Shown here: positions 63,259 to 64,000 of the stretch, piece by piece | Layout: each line of letters opens with the position of its first letter | Numbering within the stretch: position 1 is the first letter of the stretch | From: Bordetella parapertussis | GTDB lineage: Bacteria > Pseudomonadota > Gammaproteobacteria > Burkholderiales > Burkholderiaceae_B | NCBI GenBank assembly: GCA_945895265.1 | Contig: CAMDEF010000001.1 | Location: forward strand, 62,001 to 126,000 | Length of the DNA: 64,000 bases | Direction: 5' to 3' | The notes under the pieces: generated by a model | Database searches by the model: none | What the model saw: the letters and a program-made list of their open reading frames with translations, nothing else | Told to the model about the DNA's origin: nothing | Position numbers and translations under genes: made by a program

Positions 63259-64000
63259 TTACGTCTCATAAACCGCCATCGTTGCACGAATAAAGTCATT
63301 CAAATTGAAGTCACGCTCAGCTCGCGCACGCGCCTGCGCGCCCACCACACTCAGTCGAGCAGGGTTAGCCAGGATATTTAACAAAACAACCTTGATCGAC
63401 TCAGGACTACGTACCGGAACAATCCAGCCCTCGCGATCGTTACAAACGTTTTCGGGTAAGCCACCGGCCTGCGTGACAAGAACCGGCAATCCCATCGCCA
63501 TCTTCTCTCGGCAGGCAAACGACAAAGCCTCGTGGTACGACAATACAAAGCCCAAATCGCACGCCGATAACACAGCACGCACGTCGTCGACCAAGCCCAA
63601 AAAACTCAGATGGGTGCACACACCATGGGCGGCTGCCCGAGCACGCAGGTATTCGTCAGGTTGATCTCCAATCACTGCAACGTGAAAATGTTTTCGTTGC
63701 TCAGGCTCAAGCAGTGACAGCGCGTGTACTAAATCCAGCCAACCTTTCGCCTCATGTGTTCCGCTAGCGCTTCCCAAAACAATCTTATCTTGAACCTCTA
63801 GTTCAAAAAACTGGGCGCGTAACCGCGTCTTCTCGACTTGACTGACTGGCGAGAAATATTGAGTGTCAATGCCGTGTCTGATCGTTGATATTGGTCGTTT
63901 CTTATAGGGCGAGTTCAACAACATCCCTTTGATATAGTCGCTCACAGCAATCACATGGTCAGTCGAAAAACGCGCCCGCAAATGATGTCCAACACTCGTG
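63259..64000 (-). CDS. Glycosyltransferase family 4 (GT-B fold), partial
   Basis: Reading from the window edge, the frame is open through 64000, so the N-terminal part is missing. About 247 residues of a GT-B retaining glycosyltransferase are seen: DHVIAVSDYIKGMLL, STIRHGIDTQYFSPV, GSASGTHEAKGWLDLVHAL, HLSFLGLVDDVRAVLSACD and the donor-binding motif SYHEALSFACREKMAMGLPV with LVTQAGGLPENVC (E-x7-E type). Such enzymes act in lipopolysaccharide, capsule or exopolysaccharide synthesis. It lies at the edge of what may be a surface-polysaccharide locus outside the window. Confidence 0.88.
   Translation of the reverse strand, partial: TSVGHHLRARFSTDHVIAVSDYIKGMLLNSPYKKRPISTIRHGIDTQYFSPVSQVEKTRLRAQFFELEVQDKIVLGSASGTHEAKGWLDLVHALSLLEPEQRKHFHVAVIGDQPDEYLRARAAAHGVCTHLSFLGLVDDVRAVLSACDLGFVLSYHEALSFACREKMAMGLPVLVTQAGGLPENVCNDREGWIVPVRSPESIKVVLLNILANPARLSVVGAQARARAERDFNLNDFIRATMAVYET

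Overview
The window reads as chromosomal DNA of a betaproteobacterium of the order Burkholderiales, most likely Alcaligenaceae. The grounds are the gene order infB-nusA-rimP-rluB-scpB, a RluB with a long Gly/Arg/Pro-rich tail, seven Bug/TctC-type periplasmic solute receptors in 64 kb, and many CoA-dependent catabolic genes. By eye the DNA is moderately GC-rich, lower than typical Bordetella or Achromobacter; the 27-36 kb section looks more AT-rich. Species cannot be named from the sequence alone.

Layout. (1) 1-6.7 kb: core information genes on the minus strand, infB (cut by the window edge), nusA, rimP, then rluB and scpB, followed by an initiator tRNA-fMet with promoter and terminator. A strong intrinsic-terminator hairpin sits just before rimP and looks like an attenuator. 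(2) 7.2-12.3 kb: a minus-strand acyl-CoA catabolic group (CobW-like protein without a P-loop, enoyl-CoA hydratase, double-domain acyl-CoA dehydrogenase, class III CoA-transferase) with repeat-rich intergenic DNA. (3) 12.5-27 kb: nitroreductase, TerC, then mostly plus-strand catabolic genes (Bug receptors, CoA-transferase, amidohydrolases, amidase, TauD-type dioxygenase, carboxymuconolactone-decarboxylase-like protein, enolase-superfamily enzyme, NIPSNAP), with dinB fused tightly to one of these operons.

(4) 27.3-45.6 kb is the most unusual region. A compact minus-strand operon encodes ParA ATPase, a DUF697-type membrane protein with about 24 tandem Lys-Val-Ala triplets, a SyrD/PvdE-type peptide-exporter ABC protein, an SPFH/band-7 protein with a repetitive Gly/Ala/Thr tail, a two-helix membrane protein and a lipoprotein. 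Upstream lies an amino-acid-type binding protein. Divergently there is a secreted protein and a single-module type I polyketide synthase (acyl-AMP ligase, ACP, KS, AT, DH, KR, ACP) followed by a type II thioesterase and an amidohydrolase. I infer a synthesis-and-export locus for a short acyl/polyketide product in which the exporter may be positioned by ParA and by a membrane microdomain. I know of no described system with this composition.

(5) 45.7-57 kb: YchJ, a TRIC-family membrane protein, and a minus-strand catabolic set (two aminotransferases, a ThDP enzyme, HyuA/HyuB hydantoinase-like subunits, two Bug receptors). (6) 57-60.3 kb: an oxyR / ahpC-ahpF peroxide-defence divergon with palindromic control DNA and an intercistronic hairpin pair. 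(7) 60.5-64 kb: a Baeyer-Villiger-type monooxygenase, a seventh Bug receptor and a glycosyltransferase cut by the window end. No insertion sequence, CRISPR array, rRNA or phage gene was recognised.
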